The notes below the pieces were generated by a model. It saw only the letters and a program-made list of their open reading frames with translations. It did no database searches and had not been told where the DNA came from. The position numbers and the translations under genes are program-made. A stretch of DNA of 23,042 nucleotides from a virus, in IMG/VR virus record IMGVR_UViG_3300042691_015267, positions 1 through 23,042 of that record; one strand, 5' to 3'. Each line of letters starts with the position of its first letter. Within the stretch, counting starts at the first letter, position 1. Shown here one piece after another: positions 14,889 through 22,802 of the stretch.

Positions 14889-15838
14889 TACAGTGGGGAA
14901 TTAACGCACTTAATCATGGCAGTAGCCTTGCTGTGTTTGATAACGGCCAACTGATATTTAATAGTGTTGATAAGACTCGTGACAATCCACACAACCTAAT
15001 AAGTGACGCCATGCTCAAAGGTTGGGAGCCAGATCATATCTTTTGGTATGAAGATCCCTGGGTTAAGAAAGCTAGGCAAATCAAAGCCGGACAATATAAG
15101 ACAGCATTTAGGTTAGATAATCTTCCCAAGCATCATCTTAAGAAATGGGGGTTAGGCTATGCACCCGTTACCTACACAGCCCATCATGCCAGCCATGCGG
15201 CCGCGGGCTATTATACTAGTCCATTTAATCACTGTGCCATTGTAGTACTAGATGCTATAGGTGAGTTTGAATGTGCTAGTATTTGGCAAGGACGGAATGG
15301 AGAAATGAAGAAACTTTGGTCTGCTAGGTATCCAAACAGTCTAGGCCTATTCTATAGTGCATTTACTAAACTACTAGGCCTTACTCCCATACGTGACGAA
15401 TACCTACTACAGAAAATGGCCGAACAAGGTGACCCTGCTAGATTTAGACAAGAGGTCGGCCACTACTTTGGCACGGGCATAGTTGATCTTAAGTACAATT
15501 TTCATCGTGGCGTACTAAACTGGAGTCCTGAGCCAGCAACTATACAGGAGCAGTGTGATATTGCCGCAGCCGTACAAGAACGATTTGAATTCGAAGTTAA
15601 CTATGTAATGGTTGAGGCCAAACGATTAACCAATGCTGAATGTCTAGTTTATATGGGTGGGTGTGCTATGAACAGTCAGGCAAATCGAACTCAAGTAGAG
15701 CCTATGTTTAAGTACAGATGGAGTTTAGCTGATCCCGGAGATCCCAGCAGCAGCCTAGGTGCAGTACTGTATCATACCAAACAAAGAATTAAAAAAGATG
15801 ACTGGAACCCAGTCAAACATATTGCAATTAATGTATAA
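14885..15838 (+). CDS. Carbamoyltransferase-family protein (short NodU/CmcH-like)
   Basis: Matches the N-terminal ASKHA-type domain of the carbamoyltransferase family (NodU, CmcH, TobZ), which transfers carbamoyl groups through a carbamoyl-adenylate. Seen: INALNHGSSLAVF at the start, the HHASHAAAGYY metal motif (100-110; H100, H101, H104), VVLDAIGEF (120-128), GLFYSAFTKLLGL (154-166) and YMGGCAMNSQAN (about 257-268), a variant of GGxxLN. Bacterial members have 550-600 residues; this 317-residue form lacks the C-terminal domain, and the usual KVMGLA is DEYLLQKMA. It is coupled to the primase and the 37-residue gene, not to the sugar genes. A substrate on DNA, nucleotide or glycan is possible. 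Confidence 0.75.
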   Translation: MIQWGINALNHGSSLAVFDNGQLIFNSVDKTRDNPHNLISDAMLKGWEPDHIFWYEDPWVKKARQIKAGQYKTAFRLDNLPKHHLKKWGLGYAPVTYTAHHASHAAAGYYTSPFNHCAIVVLDAIGEFECASIWQGRNGEMKKLWSARYPNSLGLFYSAFTKLLGLTPIRDEYLLQKMAEQGDPARFRQEVGHYFGTGIVDLKYNFHRGVLNWSPEPATIQEQCDIAAAVQERFEFEVNYVMVEAKRLTNAECLVYMGGCAMNSQANRTQVEPMFKYRWSLADPGDPSSSLGAVLYHTKQRIKKDDWNPVKHIAINV

Positions 15839-15850
15839 AGAAAGTATAAT
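15822..15850 (+). promoter_or_regulatory. Sigma70-like promoter before gp41
   Basis: TTGCAA (15822-15827) and a perfect TATAAT (15845-15850) are 17 bases apart, the best sigma70-type match I noticed in the window. Transcription would start near 15857, which is the A of the gp41 start codon. Confidence 0.45.
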
Positions 15851-15856
15851 AGAACA

Positions 15857-17326
15857 ATGACCACAAGACAAAACGCAGACTACGGATACGAAATCCAACG
15901 ACTTTATTTAGAGATGATGCTAAGTGATGCAGAAACATTTGTACGCTGCCAAAGTATTTTTGATCACGAACTGTTTGATCGCAAGCTACAACCATCGGCT
16001 AAGTTTATCAATGACTATGTAGTAGAACATAATGTATTGCCTACATACGACATTGTTAATGCAGCCACAGGCTCTACATTCAAGTTTACTGACGAACTTA
16101 AAGAAGAACACTACGACTGGTTGTTACAAGACTTTGAAACATTCATCCGTCACAAGGGCCTAGAGAAAGCTATTCTAGCATCGGCTGACCTGTTAGAAAA
16201 AGGTGAGTACGGTCCAGTAGAAGAACTGGTTAAGAAGGCCGTACAAGTTGGGTTGACTAAGGATCTAGGCACAGACTATTTCTTAGATCCACGTGCTCGA
16301 TTAATGAAGATCAAAGACAACAACGGACAGTTAAAGACTGGCTGGGATACTGTAGATAAACGGTTGTTTGGTGGCTTTAACCGCGGAGAGTTGAATATCT
16401 TTGCAGGTGGATCAGGTGCAGGTAAATCGCTATTCCTAGCGAACCTAGGTGTGAACTGGGCACTACAGGGCTTAAATGTAGTGTACCTGACGCTTGAACT
16501 TAGTGAAGAACTAGTTTCAATGCGTGTAGATAGTATGGTTACTGAGATCCCATCGCGTGATGTATTCAAGCAGATTGACGAAGTTGAAATGCGTGTTAAG
16601 ATCATTGGCAAGAAGTCTGGCACATATCAAGTCAAGTATTTGCCCTCTGGTAAGACTGCTAACGATGTGCGCAGTTATTTGAAAGAGTATGAAATTAAAT
16701 TAGGGCGTAAAGTTGATATCCTGTTGTTAGATTACTTAGATTTGTTAATGCCAATCAGCAAGAAGATTTCAGCAGAAAACTTGTTTATTAAGGACAAGTA
16801 TGTATCAGAAGAATTGCGTAATCTAGCAGTGGAAAAACAATGTGTGCTAGTCACAGCCGCACAGTTAAATCGTGGTGCTGTAGAAGAAGTTGAGTTTGAT
16901 CACAGTCACATTTCAGGTGGACTATCTAAGATTCAAACTGCGGATAATGTATTTGGTATCTTTACAAGTCGTGCTATGCGTGAGCGTGGCAAGTATCAGA
17001 TACAGTTGATGAAAACTCGTAGTTCAAGCGGTGTGGGCATGAAGATTGATTTAGATTTTAATATTGATACACTACGTATTACAGATCCAGGCGAAGAAGG
17101 ACAAACTGAGAACTCAGGTGGTAGTTTTGTTCCAGTAAGTAAAGGTTCTAGTATTCTTAATAACTTACAAAGAACTAGCACTACTGCACCAACTGATCAG
17201 TGGGAACGAGCACAGCCTAAAGACGGCATAGATCCTTTATCTGGTATTGCAGTTAAGAAAACATCAGCCCAAGTAGAAAGCACTAAACTAAGACAGTTAT
17301 TGAATAATCTACCCAGTGATATATGA
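15857..17326 (+). CDS. Replicative DNA helicase (T4 gp41, DnaB-like)
   Basis: A ring helicase that moves 5' to 3' on the lagging-strand template and works with the gp61 primase. Its 489 residues carry Walker A GGSGAGKS (184-191), Walker B VDILLLDYLDLL (286-297) and the DnaB-type TAAQLNRG (333-340), followed by SGGLSKIQTADNVFGI and a basic motif region, all in the RecA-like core. The N-terminal 150 residues are the helical collar domain. T4 gp41 is 475 residues. The ribosome-binding site is weak (AAAGAAAG). The C-terminus from about 425 is polar and low in complexity. Confidence 0.92.
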   Translation: MTTRQNADYGYEIQRLYLEMMLSDAETFVRCQSIFDHELFDRKLQPSAKFINDYVVEHNVLPTYDIVNAATGSTFKFTDELKEEHYDWLLQDFETFIRHKGLEKAILASADLLEKGEYGPVEELVKKAVQVGLTKDLGTDYFLDPRARLMKIKDNNGQLKTGWDTVDKRLFGGFNRGELNIFAGGSGAGKSLFLANLGVNWALQGLNVVYLTLELSEELVSMRVDSMVTEIPSRDVFKQIDEVEMRVKIIGKKSGTYQVKYLPSGKTANDVRSYLKEYEIKLGRKVDILLLDYLDLLMPISKKISAENLFIKDKYVSEELRNLAVEKQCVLVTAAQLNRGAVEEVEFDHSHISGGLSKIQTADNVFGIFTSRAMRERGKYQIQLMKTRSSSGVGMKIDLDFNIDTLRITDPGEEGQTENSGGSFVPVSKGSSILNNLQRTSTTAPTDQWERAQPKDGIDPLSGIAVKKTSAQVESTKLRQLLNNLPSDI

Positions 17327-17332
17327 TAAATA
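17325..17332 (+). promoter_or_regulatory. Late-promoter variant GATAAATA inside a palindrome
   Basis: A 7/8 match to the T4 late octamer. It sits in the palindrome ATGATA-AA-TATCAT (17323-17336) and overlaps the gp41 stop codon. A start near 17338 would leave a short leader with GGAG (17341-17344) before the next ATG at 17351. Confidence 0.5.
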
Positions 17333-17350
17333 TCATATCCGGAGAGTTAG

Positions 17351-18622
17351 ATGAGTTCCACACAATTACGACAATATATTGATATTCTTAAGGAAGATGA
17401 TTTTTCTACCTTTAGCAATTTTGGATTTGGGCCCGACACTACTGCACCTACTACGAAATCTCCTAAAACTGCCGCCGCAACACCTACAACACCTAAGCCT
17501 GCTGCAACTGAACCAGCCGCAGAAAAGCCAGCTGCAGAGAAACCAGCAGAGAAAGAACAGCCAGCTGATGACGTAACAGCAATACAGCAAGCTCTAGTAG
17601 ATGCCGGATTTGAATTGCCTAGATTTGGTGTTGACGGCAAGATGGGTCCAGAAACACAGGCAGCTATAAAAGCAGCCGAAATGGTCTTGGGTCGTAAGCC
17701 AACTGGCACTATTACAGTTAAAGATATTGAAGCTATTAAAAACAAAGGTGCTGCCGCTGATAATAACAGTTTAGCAAACGCACTAGGTGCAATTGAAGCA
17801 GTTCTAGCAAAATATAAAATTAAAACTGAAAGCATTGAAGAACAAATTGATGCTTATATTTTAGAAAATATCAACGAATATTCACAACAAGAACAACTTG
17901 AAATTTGGCGAACACTTACAGAAGAAGATAAACCTAGACTTCCCCCTGGTGCTAAATTTGATAGGGCAACAGGCAATTATTATACTGTAGGTCCAAACGG
18001 TAGTAAAACTTATCTAGGTGGTCTAACAACTAAACAAAGCAAACTATCAAAGTTTGCAGGTAAGTTAGGTGGTGCAAAAGGCATAGGAAGGAAAATAGCA
18101 GGTAGAGCAGCAGCTACGGCAGTATCCGGACCAGCAGCACTAGCAGTAGGAGCGGGATTGGCTGCATGGACAGCATATGACATTGGCAAAGCTCTTTACG
18201 ATACATTTACCAGTACAGAAATTGCCGACTTAGATCCTGCCGATCAAAAGATTATTACCGATAACTTAAAGACAGTAATGGCCTATGAGCAAGATCCTAA
18301 GATGTTAGCAACACTGCCAAACGAGCTACAATTACGTGTTAGTAATGTAGCTAAAGGATTGAATTCTCTAGCAGTTGATGTTGGAGCAGTTACTCCTCCT
18401 AGTACAACAACTGCAGAGAAACCTCCTGCACCTCAATCAACTAGCAAGTCCGAGCCTACTGTTACTACTAAAAATGAATATAGAATTGCTAACGAATTAG
18501 TAGTTCCTGGACAACCTTTAAGCCAAAAACAAATGGCAGTTATAAAAATGGCTATGGACATGGGTAACAGCTATCCGCCAGAAGTTATGGCACAATATAA
18601 CAAACAAAAACAGACTGCCTGA
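17351..18622 (+). CDS. Structural protein with peptidoglycan-binding domain
   Basis: A 423-residue modular protein. Residues 1-28 are a conserved-looking head; 29-73 are a Thr/Pro/Ala linker with repeated PAEKPAAEK units; 74-130 are a peptidoglycan-binding_1 domain (VTAIQQALVDAGF...FGVDGKMGPETQAAIKAAE). A charged helix follows, then a Gly/Ala-rich hydrophobic stretch at about 252-276 (AAATAVSGPAALAVGAGLAA) that could span or insert in a membrane, and a polar tail to 423. A late-promoter variant and good Shine-Dalgarno precede it, so it is probably a virion part. Cell-wall contact or an injected protein is likely. No lysozyme or peptidase motif is visible. Confidence 0.75.
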   Translation: MSSTQLRQYIDILKEDDFSTFSNFGFGPDTTAPTTKSPKTAAATPTTPKPAATEPAAEKPAAEKPAEKEQPADDVTAIQQALVDAGFELPRFGVDGKMGPETQAAIKAAEMVLGRKPTGTITVKDIEAIKNKGAAADNNSLANALGAIEAVLAKYKIKTESIEEQIDAYILENINEYSQQEQLEIWRTLTEEDKPRLPPGAKFDRATGNYYTVGPNGSKTYLGGLTTKQSKLSKFAGKLGGAKGIGRKIAGRAAATAVSGPAALAVGAGLAAWTAYDIGKALYDTFTSTEIADLDPADQKIITDNLKTVMAYEQDPKMLATLPNELQLRVSNVAKGLNSLAVDVGAVTPPSTTTAEKPPAPQSTSKSEPTVTTKNEYRIANELVVPGQPLSQKQMAVIKMAMDMGNSYPPEVMAQYNKQKQTA

Positions 18623-18651
18623 TTACAATTTTATTAAAAATTCGCTATGAT
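18623..18651 (+). promoter_or_regulatory. Weak sigma70-like promoter
   Basis: TTACAA (18623-18628) and TATGAT (18646-18651), 17 bases apart. Start would be near 18658. The -35 match is poor. Confidence 0.25.
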
Positions 18652-18685
18652 GATAAGTATGTATATATACAACCAGGTAGCGAAT
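18640..18685 (+). promoter_or_regulatory. RBS-adjacent hairpin with a nested late-promoter-like box
   Basis: ATTCGCTA (18640-18647) and TAGCGAAT (18678-18685) form a perfect 8-base-pair stem with a 30-base loop. The right arm sits between the AGG of the Shine-Dalgarno (18675-18677) and the ATG at 18687. TATATATA (18662-18669), a 7/8 match to the late octamer, lies in the loop and would start transcription near 18675. Confidence 0.45.
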
Positions 18686-18686
18686 C

Positions 18687-19112
18687 ATGTTGCACATAAT
18701 CAAAGATCTTAACGATCCCTTAATCGATCTAATCAAAGACGACCCAGTCCGTCCTGCTATTCCAAGTAGCAGTAGAGTACACGACCATGCAGAAATTTTT
18801 GTACTGTTAAATGATAATGTTCCAGCGGCAGTAACTTGTGTTGCCTATCTTGATGCAGTTCCTACAACTGAAAGTGAGTTAGGTACAACGGGTGAAAACG
18901 TTGCGGCATTTTACACTATTTGGAGTTACACACCAGGAGCTGGTCGTAAATTGATTAGAGAAGCTCAACTGTATATTAAAGAAAATAAACAGTCTATAAA
19001 GCGTTGGGTAACATTAAGCCCTAAAACAGAAATGGCCCGTGTATTTCATCACAAAAACGGTGCATTTACTCTACAAGAAAATCTCGAAACTATTAATTAC
19101 GAATATCAGTAA
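18687..19112 (+). CDS. GNAT-like acetyltransferase-fold protein
   Basis: A 141-residue protein with the look of a GNAT fold: an N-terminal helix and strand, ALT-like strand VPAAVTCVAYLDAVP (about 49-63), strand AFYTIWSYTPG (74-84) leading into GAGRKLIREAQLYIKEN, which would be the acetyl-CoA pyrophosphate loop (Q/R-x-x-G-x-G/A) and helix, and then strand WVTLSPKTEMARVFHHKNGAF. From memory, similar proteins are common beside tail genes of marine T4-like phages. Its upstream region suggests late expression. The substrate and even activity are unknown. The reverse-strand gene begins at the very next base. Confidence 0.6.
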   Translation: MLHIIKDLNDPLIDLIKDDPVRPAIPSSSRVHDHAEIFVLLNDNVPAAVTCVAYLDAVPTTESELGTTGENVAAFYTIWSYTPGAGRKLIREAQLYIKENKQSIKRWVTLSPKTEMARVFHHKNGAFTLQENLETINYEYQ

Positions 19113-19325
19113 TTAACTTCGACGATAGGTAGGGGTGTATTCTTCAACAAAGCCAACCCAAGCATCGCCGGTACGTCGGGTCATTTTAACAGCTATTTGC
19201 TCTGCTACTTCCATGGCTATAGATCGTTGTGCTAGTGTAAAACGAGCACCTGTAAGGTCTTGAGTTTTTACAGTCTGTTTTGTAATTGTGTTGCGAGCTT
19301 TTGGTAATAGATAACGATCTGTCAT
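19113..19325 (-). CDS. Small conserved hypothetical protein, reverse strand
   Basis: A 70-residue basic protein. It has a helical core (LAQRSIAMEVAEQIAVKMTRR) and a C-terminal GFVEEYTPTYRRS tail with no catalytic motif. On its strand AGGAAC lies about 7-12 bases before the ATG, a fair Shine-Dalgarno. It abuts the GNAT-like gene tail to tail. It may be transcribed from the 69-base gap at 19326-19394. I do not recognise a function. Confidence 0.65.
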   Translation of the reverse strand: MTDRYLLPKARNTITKQTVKTQDLTGARFTLAQRSIAMEVAEQIAVKMTRRTGDAWVGFVEEYTPTYRRS

Positions 19326-19381
19326 TATTGTGTTCCTATAAATTATTTACCTAAAATTACTTATATTTGATTTGTTAAACC

Positions 19382-19389
19382 AATAAATA
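19382..19389 (+). promoter_or_regulatory. Late-promoter variant AATAAATA
   Basis: A 7/8 match to the late octamer, only five bases before the ATG at 19395. The expected start of transcription falls on or next to that ATG, and no Shine-Dalgarno is visible. Confidence 0.4.
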
Positions 19390-19394
19390 CATGT

Positions 19395-21425
19395 ATGAAA
19401 CAAGATAATAATCTTAGAATTAGGCCTCGCGACGATGCATATTTAGATCGGAAAAGAGGTATCGCTGGTGAAATTTTCTTTGATAAAACATCTAACAGTC
19501 TACGATGTTACGACGGTGAAACTCCGGGTGGTTTTGAATTAGCAAGAACTGATTTAGAAAATATTCCCACTGAAGCATTTGATGAAAAATTATCGGCATC
19601 AAATGCCGTAGTTACTACAGGTGCATATGTAAATCCTAGTTGGATTGTTAGTATAGATGCTAGTAAAATTATTGGAGCAGGCGGCGGCACAGTAGCATTA
19701 GGTGGCGCTGTTTTAGGGGATAGTCCTCCGGAAGCACCTGTACAGACCGGAACTCTTTGGTTGAACACCAGCACAGGTAAATTGTATATCTATTACGATG
19801 ATGGGAATAGTCTGCAGTGGATCCAGCCTATGACTCCCAGTGTCGGCGGAGGTGACGGAGGTGGCGCTTCTAGTTTTAGTCAACTAACCGGACAGATTAC
19901 ACTCGAACAAATTCCAAACGCTTTAATTACTCCGGCTAAATTAAATCTCAGTGAGAGTCTATTGCCCACATCTAATGTTACCTATGATTTAGGCAGTGCT
20001 ACTTACCGTTGGAGAGATTTGTATTTAAGCGGATCTAGTATTAAATTAGGCGAAGCAACTATAACTGCTACGGGCACTGCCGTTAATTTACCAGCTGGAT
20101 CAACAATTAATGGAACTGCAATAGGTAGCGGCAATAGCGGCGTTACAAATATTTTAGCAGGAGACAATGTAACAATCACCAACAATTCTGGTACATACAC
20201 AATAAATGCTGTAGTAGGGGGAGGCGGCGGGGGCATAACTCTCGAACAAGCACAGGACGGTGCTGCAACTTTATTTTCAAATGGTTCACATACCGGTATT
20301 ACATTTACCTATATAGACGGCAGTAATGCATTAAATGCTGATGTAGCAAATATTCCTAACTCATCTCTAACTAACAGCAGCATTACTATTAATGGTACTT
20401 CAGTCAGCCTCGGAGGGACTATTACAGTTTCTGGCGGAGTTACTAGGTTAGACGAGCTTGATGATGTTGAAATAATTAGTGCAGCTTCTGGGCAAATTTT
20501 AATATACAATGATAACAATTTTGTAAACTACTCTAATAGACTTTTCCATCAGTTTGCATATCCTGCTACTACAGCATTAGACGTTACAAATAATGGAAAC
20601 ACTGCATATTTGTTTAACAATCAGTATAGTGGAAATAATCCAACAATAACTGCAATCACTGGAACAACTATTGCATTTAATTTAAATGTCACCGGACACC
20701 CATTCTTAATACGAACAAGCGGTGGGTCGAATTACAACACTGGACTGATTCATGTGGCGGTTGACGGAACAGTGTCTACAGGATCAAATGCTCAGGGTAA
20801 AGTTACAGGAACATTATACTGGCAAATTCCGGCAAGTGTAGCTGGTAATTATCAATACATTTGCGGTAATCATGCTGGCATGGTCGGTGTTATTACAGTT
20901 TCAGGTAGTGGTGGTCTAGTAATATACGAAGAAGATGTACCATTATCGGGAACATACACAGCTTTAAATTTTGAAGGAGCTAGCGTTACTGCTACCCAAC
21001 AAACAATTGGCGGAACCATTGCTAGAATTGCAATAACACCAACATTTACCGAGTTAATGACATCTCAGCAAAGTACAGAAGTGTATGCTGCTAAAACAGG
21101 GGCAACTGGCACAGTAGTACATGATTTTTCAACTGGGGCAATTTGGTCTCATGCCAGCATAGCATCAAACTTTACCGCCAACTTTACAAATGTGCCTACT
21201 ACTGTTAACCGTACTATAGTTTTATCATTAATATTACTACAAGGTGCTACACCTTATATTCCAACTGATGTGCTTATTGACGGTGTTGGTCAAACTTTAA
21301 ACTGGCAAGGTGGGGCAGCACCAGCTGGTGGTGCAAATAAAAAAGAAATTGTAAGTTTTACGCTGATTCGATCAGCAGCTGGACCAGCTTGGACTGTGCT
21401 AGGATCATTAACTTCATACGGATAA
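19395..21425 (+). CDS. Long tail/fibre structural protein with cupredoxin-like module
   Basis: A 676-residue beta-rich, Gly/Thr/Asn-rich virion protein. The N-terminus (EIFFDKTSNSLRCYDG and later GTLWLNTSTGKLYIYYDDG, 119-137) has the repeated short beta modules of phage adhesion proteins. TYDLGSATYRWRDLYLSGSSI (197-216) is a fibre-type motif. Between 424 and 502 the segment has GHPFLIRT (H435) and YICGNHAGMVG (C490, H493, M496), the four ligands of a type 1 copper site, with C-x2-H-x2-M spacing as in amicyanin. The glycine runs near 151-157 and 275-280 are linkers. Late promoter variant upstream. Copper binding is inferred. Confidence 0.75.
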   Translation: MKQDNNLRIRPRDDAYLDRKRGIAGEIFFDKTSNSLRCYDGETPGGFELARTDLENIPTEAFDEKLSASNAVVTTGAYVNPSWIVSIDASKIIGAGGGTVALGGAVLGDSPPEAPVQTGTLWLNTSTGKLYIYYDDGNSLQWIQPMTPSVGGGDGGGASSFSQLTGQITLEQIPNALITPAKLNLSESLLPTSNVTYDLGSATYRWRDLYLSGSSIKLGEATITATGTAVNLPAGSTINGTAIGSGNSGVTNILAGDNVTITNNSGTYTINAVVGGGGGGITLEQAQDGAATLFSNGSHTGITFTYIDGSNALNADVANIPNSSLTNSSITINGTSVSLGGTITVSGGVTRLDELDDVEIISAASGQILIYNDNNFVNYSNRLFHQFAYPATTALDVTNNGNTAYLFNNQYSGNNPTITAITGTTIAFNLNVTGHPFLIRTSGGSNYNTGLIHVAVDGTVSTGSNAQGKVTGTLYWQIPASVAGNYQYICGNHAGMVGVITVSGSGGLVIYEEDVPLSGTYTALNFEGASVTATQQTIGGTIARIAITPTFTELMTSQQSTEVYAAKTGATGTVVHDFSTGAIWSHASIASNFTANFTNVPTTVNRTIVLSLILLQGATPYIPTDVLIDGVGQTLNWQGGAAPAGGANKKEIVSFTLIRSAAGPAWTVLGSLTSYG

Positions 21426-21429
21426 TCAC

Positions 21430-22743
21430 ATGCCACGATTATCTGCACTTAGTTCGCGTCCATTTAATAACATAGGTATTAGATCACCCTCCGCGTATTT
21501 TATAGCAAATTTATCATCAGGAGCAAATGGTAGAGGTGTAGCAGTTGCATCATCAGGTAATAGTTATATAGTGGGCAATATATCTACTTTCATGCTGATA
21601 GCCAAGTACAACAGTTCTGGTACACTACAATGGCAAAGATCGTTGGGTGCAGTATCAAATGCAGAAGAGGGTTGGGCAATAGCAATAGACCCATCTGAAA
21701 ATGTATATATTACTGGTTATGCTGATGTTGCTGGACAAGCTAATAATGTTATTATAGCTAAGTACAATACTAGTGGTACAATTCAATGGCAAAAACAATT
21801 AGCAGGTGTCGGTACTAAAAATGAATATGGTACTAGCATAGCAGTAGATTCTGCCAGTAACGTATACGTTAGTGCCTATTCAAATGCAGGCGGTGCCACC
21901 TATGATATTTTAACATTTAAATTAGACAGTTTTGGTAATATGTCATGGCAACGCAGTTTGGGCGGCACCGGCGGCACCGGCACTGATTTTGGAATTGGTA
22001 TAGCACTAGATTCTGCCAGCAATGTGTATGTTACTGGATTTTCTGACAACAATAGCACATACGATCTTGTGCTTGCCAAATATAATACTACCGGTACACT
22101 ACAATGGCAAAGAACATTAGGAAATAATACTGGAGGAAGTGACGCTGGTAACGGTGTAGTGGTTGATTCCGCCAACAATATCTATGTTACTGGATTGATA
22201 AATGGTATAGGAATTCTTGTAGCTAAGTATAATTCTAGTGGTGCCATTGAATGGCAAAGAAGTTTGACTGGAAGTGCAACAATATTTGCCGTTGGGGCAG
22301 CAGTAGATTCATCTAATAATGTTTATGTTACTGCCTACGGAGATATCAGTGGCAGCGGCGGTGCAAATTATGATATTTTTACTGCTAAATATGATTCAGC
22401 TGGTACGCTACAATGGCAAAGAAAGTTGTCCACTACTGCCAGCGATCAATCTTACGGTATAGCACTAGATTCCTCCGGCAGTATGTACAATATTGGAGTT
22501 ACATATGTTAGTGGTGTTGCTGTTGCATTATTAACCAAGTTTCCTAGCGACGGTACGTTAACTGGAACATATTCACTGGGTGGATTCACCTATACCTATG
22601 CCGCAAGTACACTTACACCTGCAACAAGTACATTAGCTGACAATATTGGATCACTAAGCGGAGCAACCAGTTCATTAACATTATCTGATATTGCGTTAAC
22701 TAATGCAGCAGGTACAGGTACTCCTACTGTGATAACATTCTAA
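21430..22743 (+). CDS. Seven-bladed SBBP-type beta-propeller tail protein
   Basis: A 437-residue protein with seven sequence repeats of about 52 residues. Each has a D-x3-N-x-Y-x-x-G unit (for example DSASNVYVTG near 194-203) and then an AKYNSSGTLQWQR unit, as in SBBP (beta-propeller repeat) proteins. Tryptophans lie at 68, 120, 173, 226, 277 and 329. The first blade starts with an incomplete half at 35-49 and the last with TKFPSDGTLTGTYSLGG (369-385), so the ends could close the ring. A Thr/Ser/Ala-rich tail follows. It lies four bases after the fibre gene and is probably a distal tail or adhesin part. No enzyme motif is seen. Confidence 0.75.
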   Translation: MPRLSALSSRPFNNIGIRSPSAYFIANLSSGANGRGVAVASSGNSYIVGNISTFMLIAKYNSSGTLQWQRSLGAVSNAEEGWAIAIDPSENVYITGYADVAGQANNVIIAKYNTSGTIQWQKQLAGVGTKNEYGTSIAVDSASNVYVSAYSNAGGATYDILTFKLDSFGNMSWQRSLGGTGGTGTDFGIGIALDSASNVYVTGFSDNNSTYDLVLAKYNTTGTLQWQRTLGNNTGGSDAGNGVVVDSANNIYVTGLINGIGILVAKYNSSGAIEWQRSLTGSATIFAVGAAVDSSNNVYVTAYGDISGSGGANYDIFTAKYDSAGTLQWQRKLSTTASDQSYGIALDSSGSMYNIGVTYVSGVAVALLTKFPSDGTLTGTYSLGGFTYTYAASTLTPATSTLADNIGSLSGATSSLTLSDIALTNAAGTGTPTVITF

Positions 22744-22775
22744 TATGAAAACAGTTGATACAACACGGCAATATA

Positions 22776-22783
22776 ACTAAATA
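22776..22783 (+). promoter_or_regulatory. Late-promoter variant ACTAAATA
   Basis: Contains CTAAATA (22777-22783), which I recall as a common late motif in T4-like cyanophages. Start near 22789, then AGGA (22792-22795), then ATG at 22803. Confidence 0.55.
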
Positions 22784-22802
22784 TGGTATATAGGATAATA
22801 AT

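Noticed and set aside
17323-17336. Factor-independent terminator
   Set aside because: The stem is AT-only in its inner part, six base pairs long with a two-base loop, and no T run follows.
17347-17835. 162-residue reverse open frame
   Set aside because: Ala/Ser/Val-rich product typical of the antisense of the Pro/Ala/Glu/Lys linker on the forward strand; no start signals.
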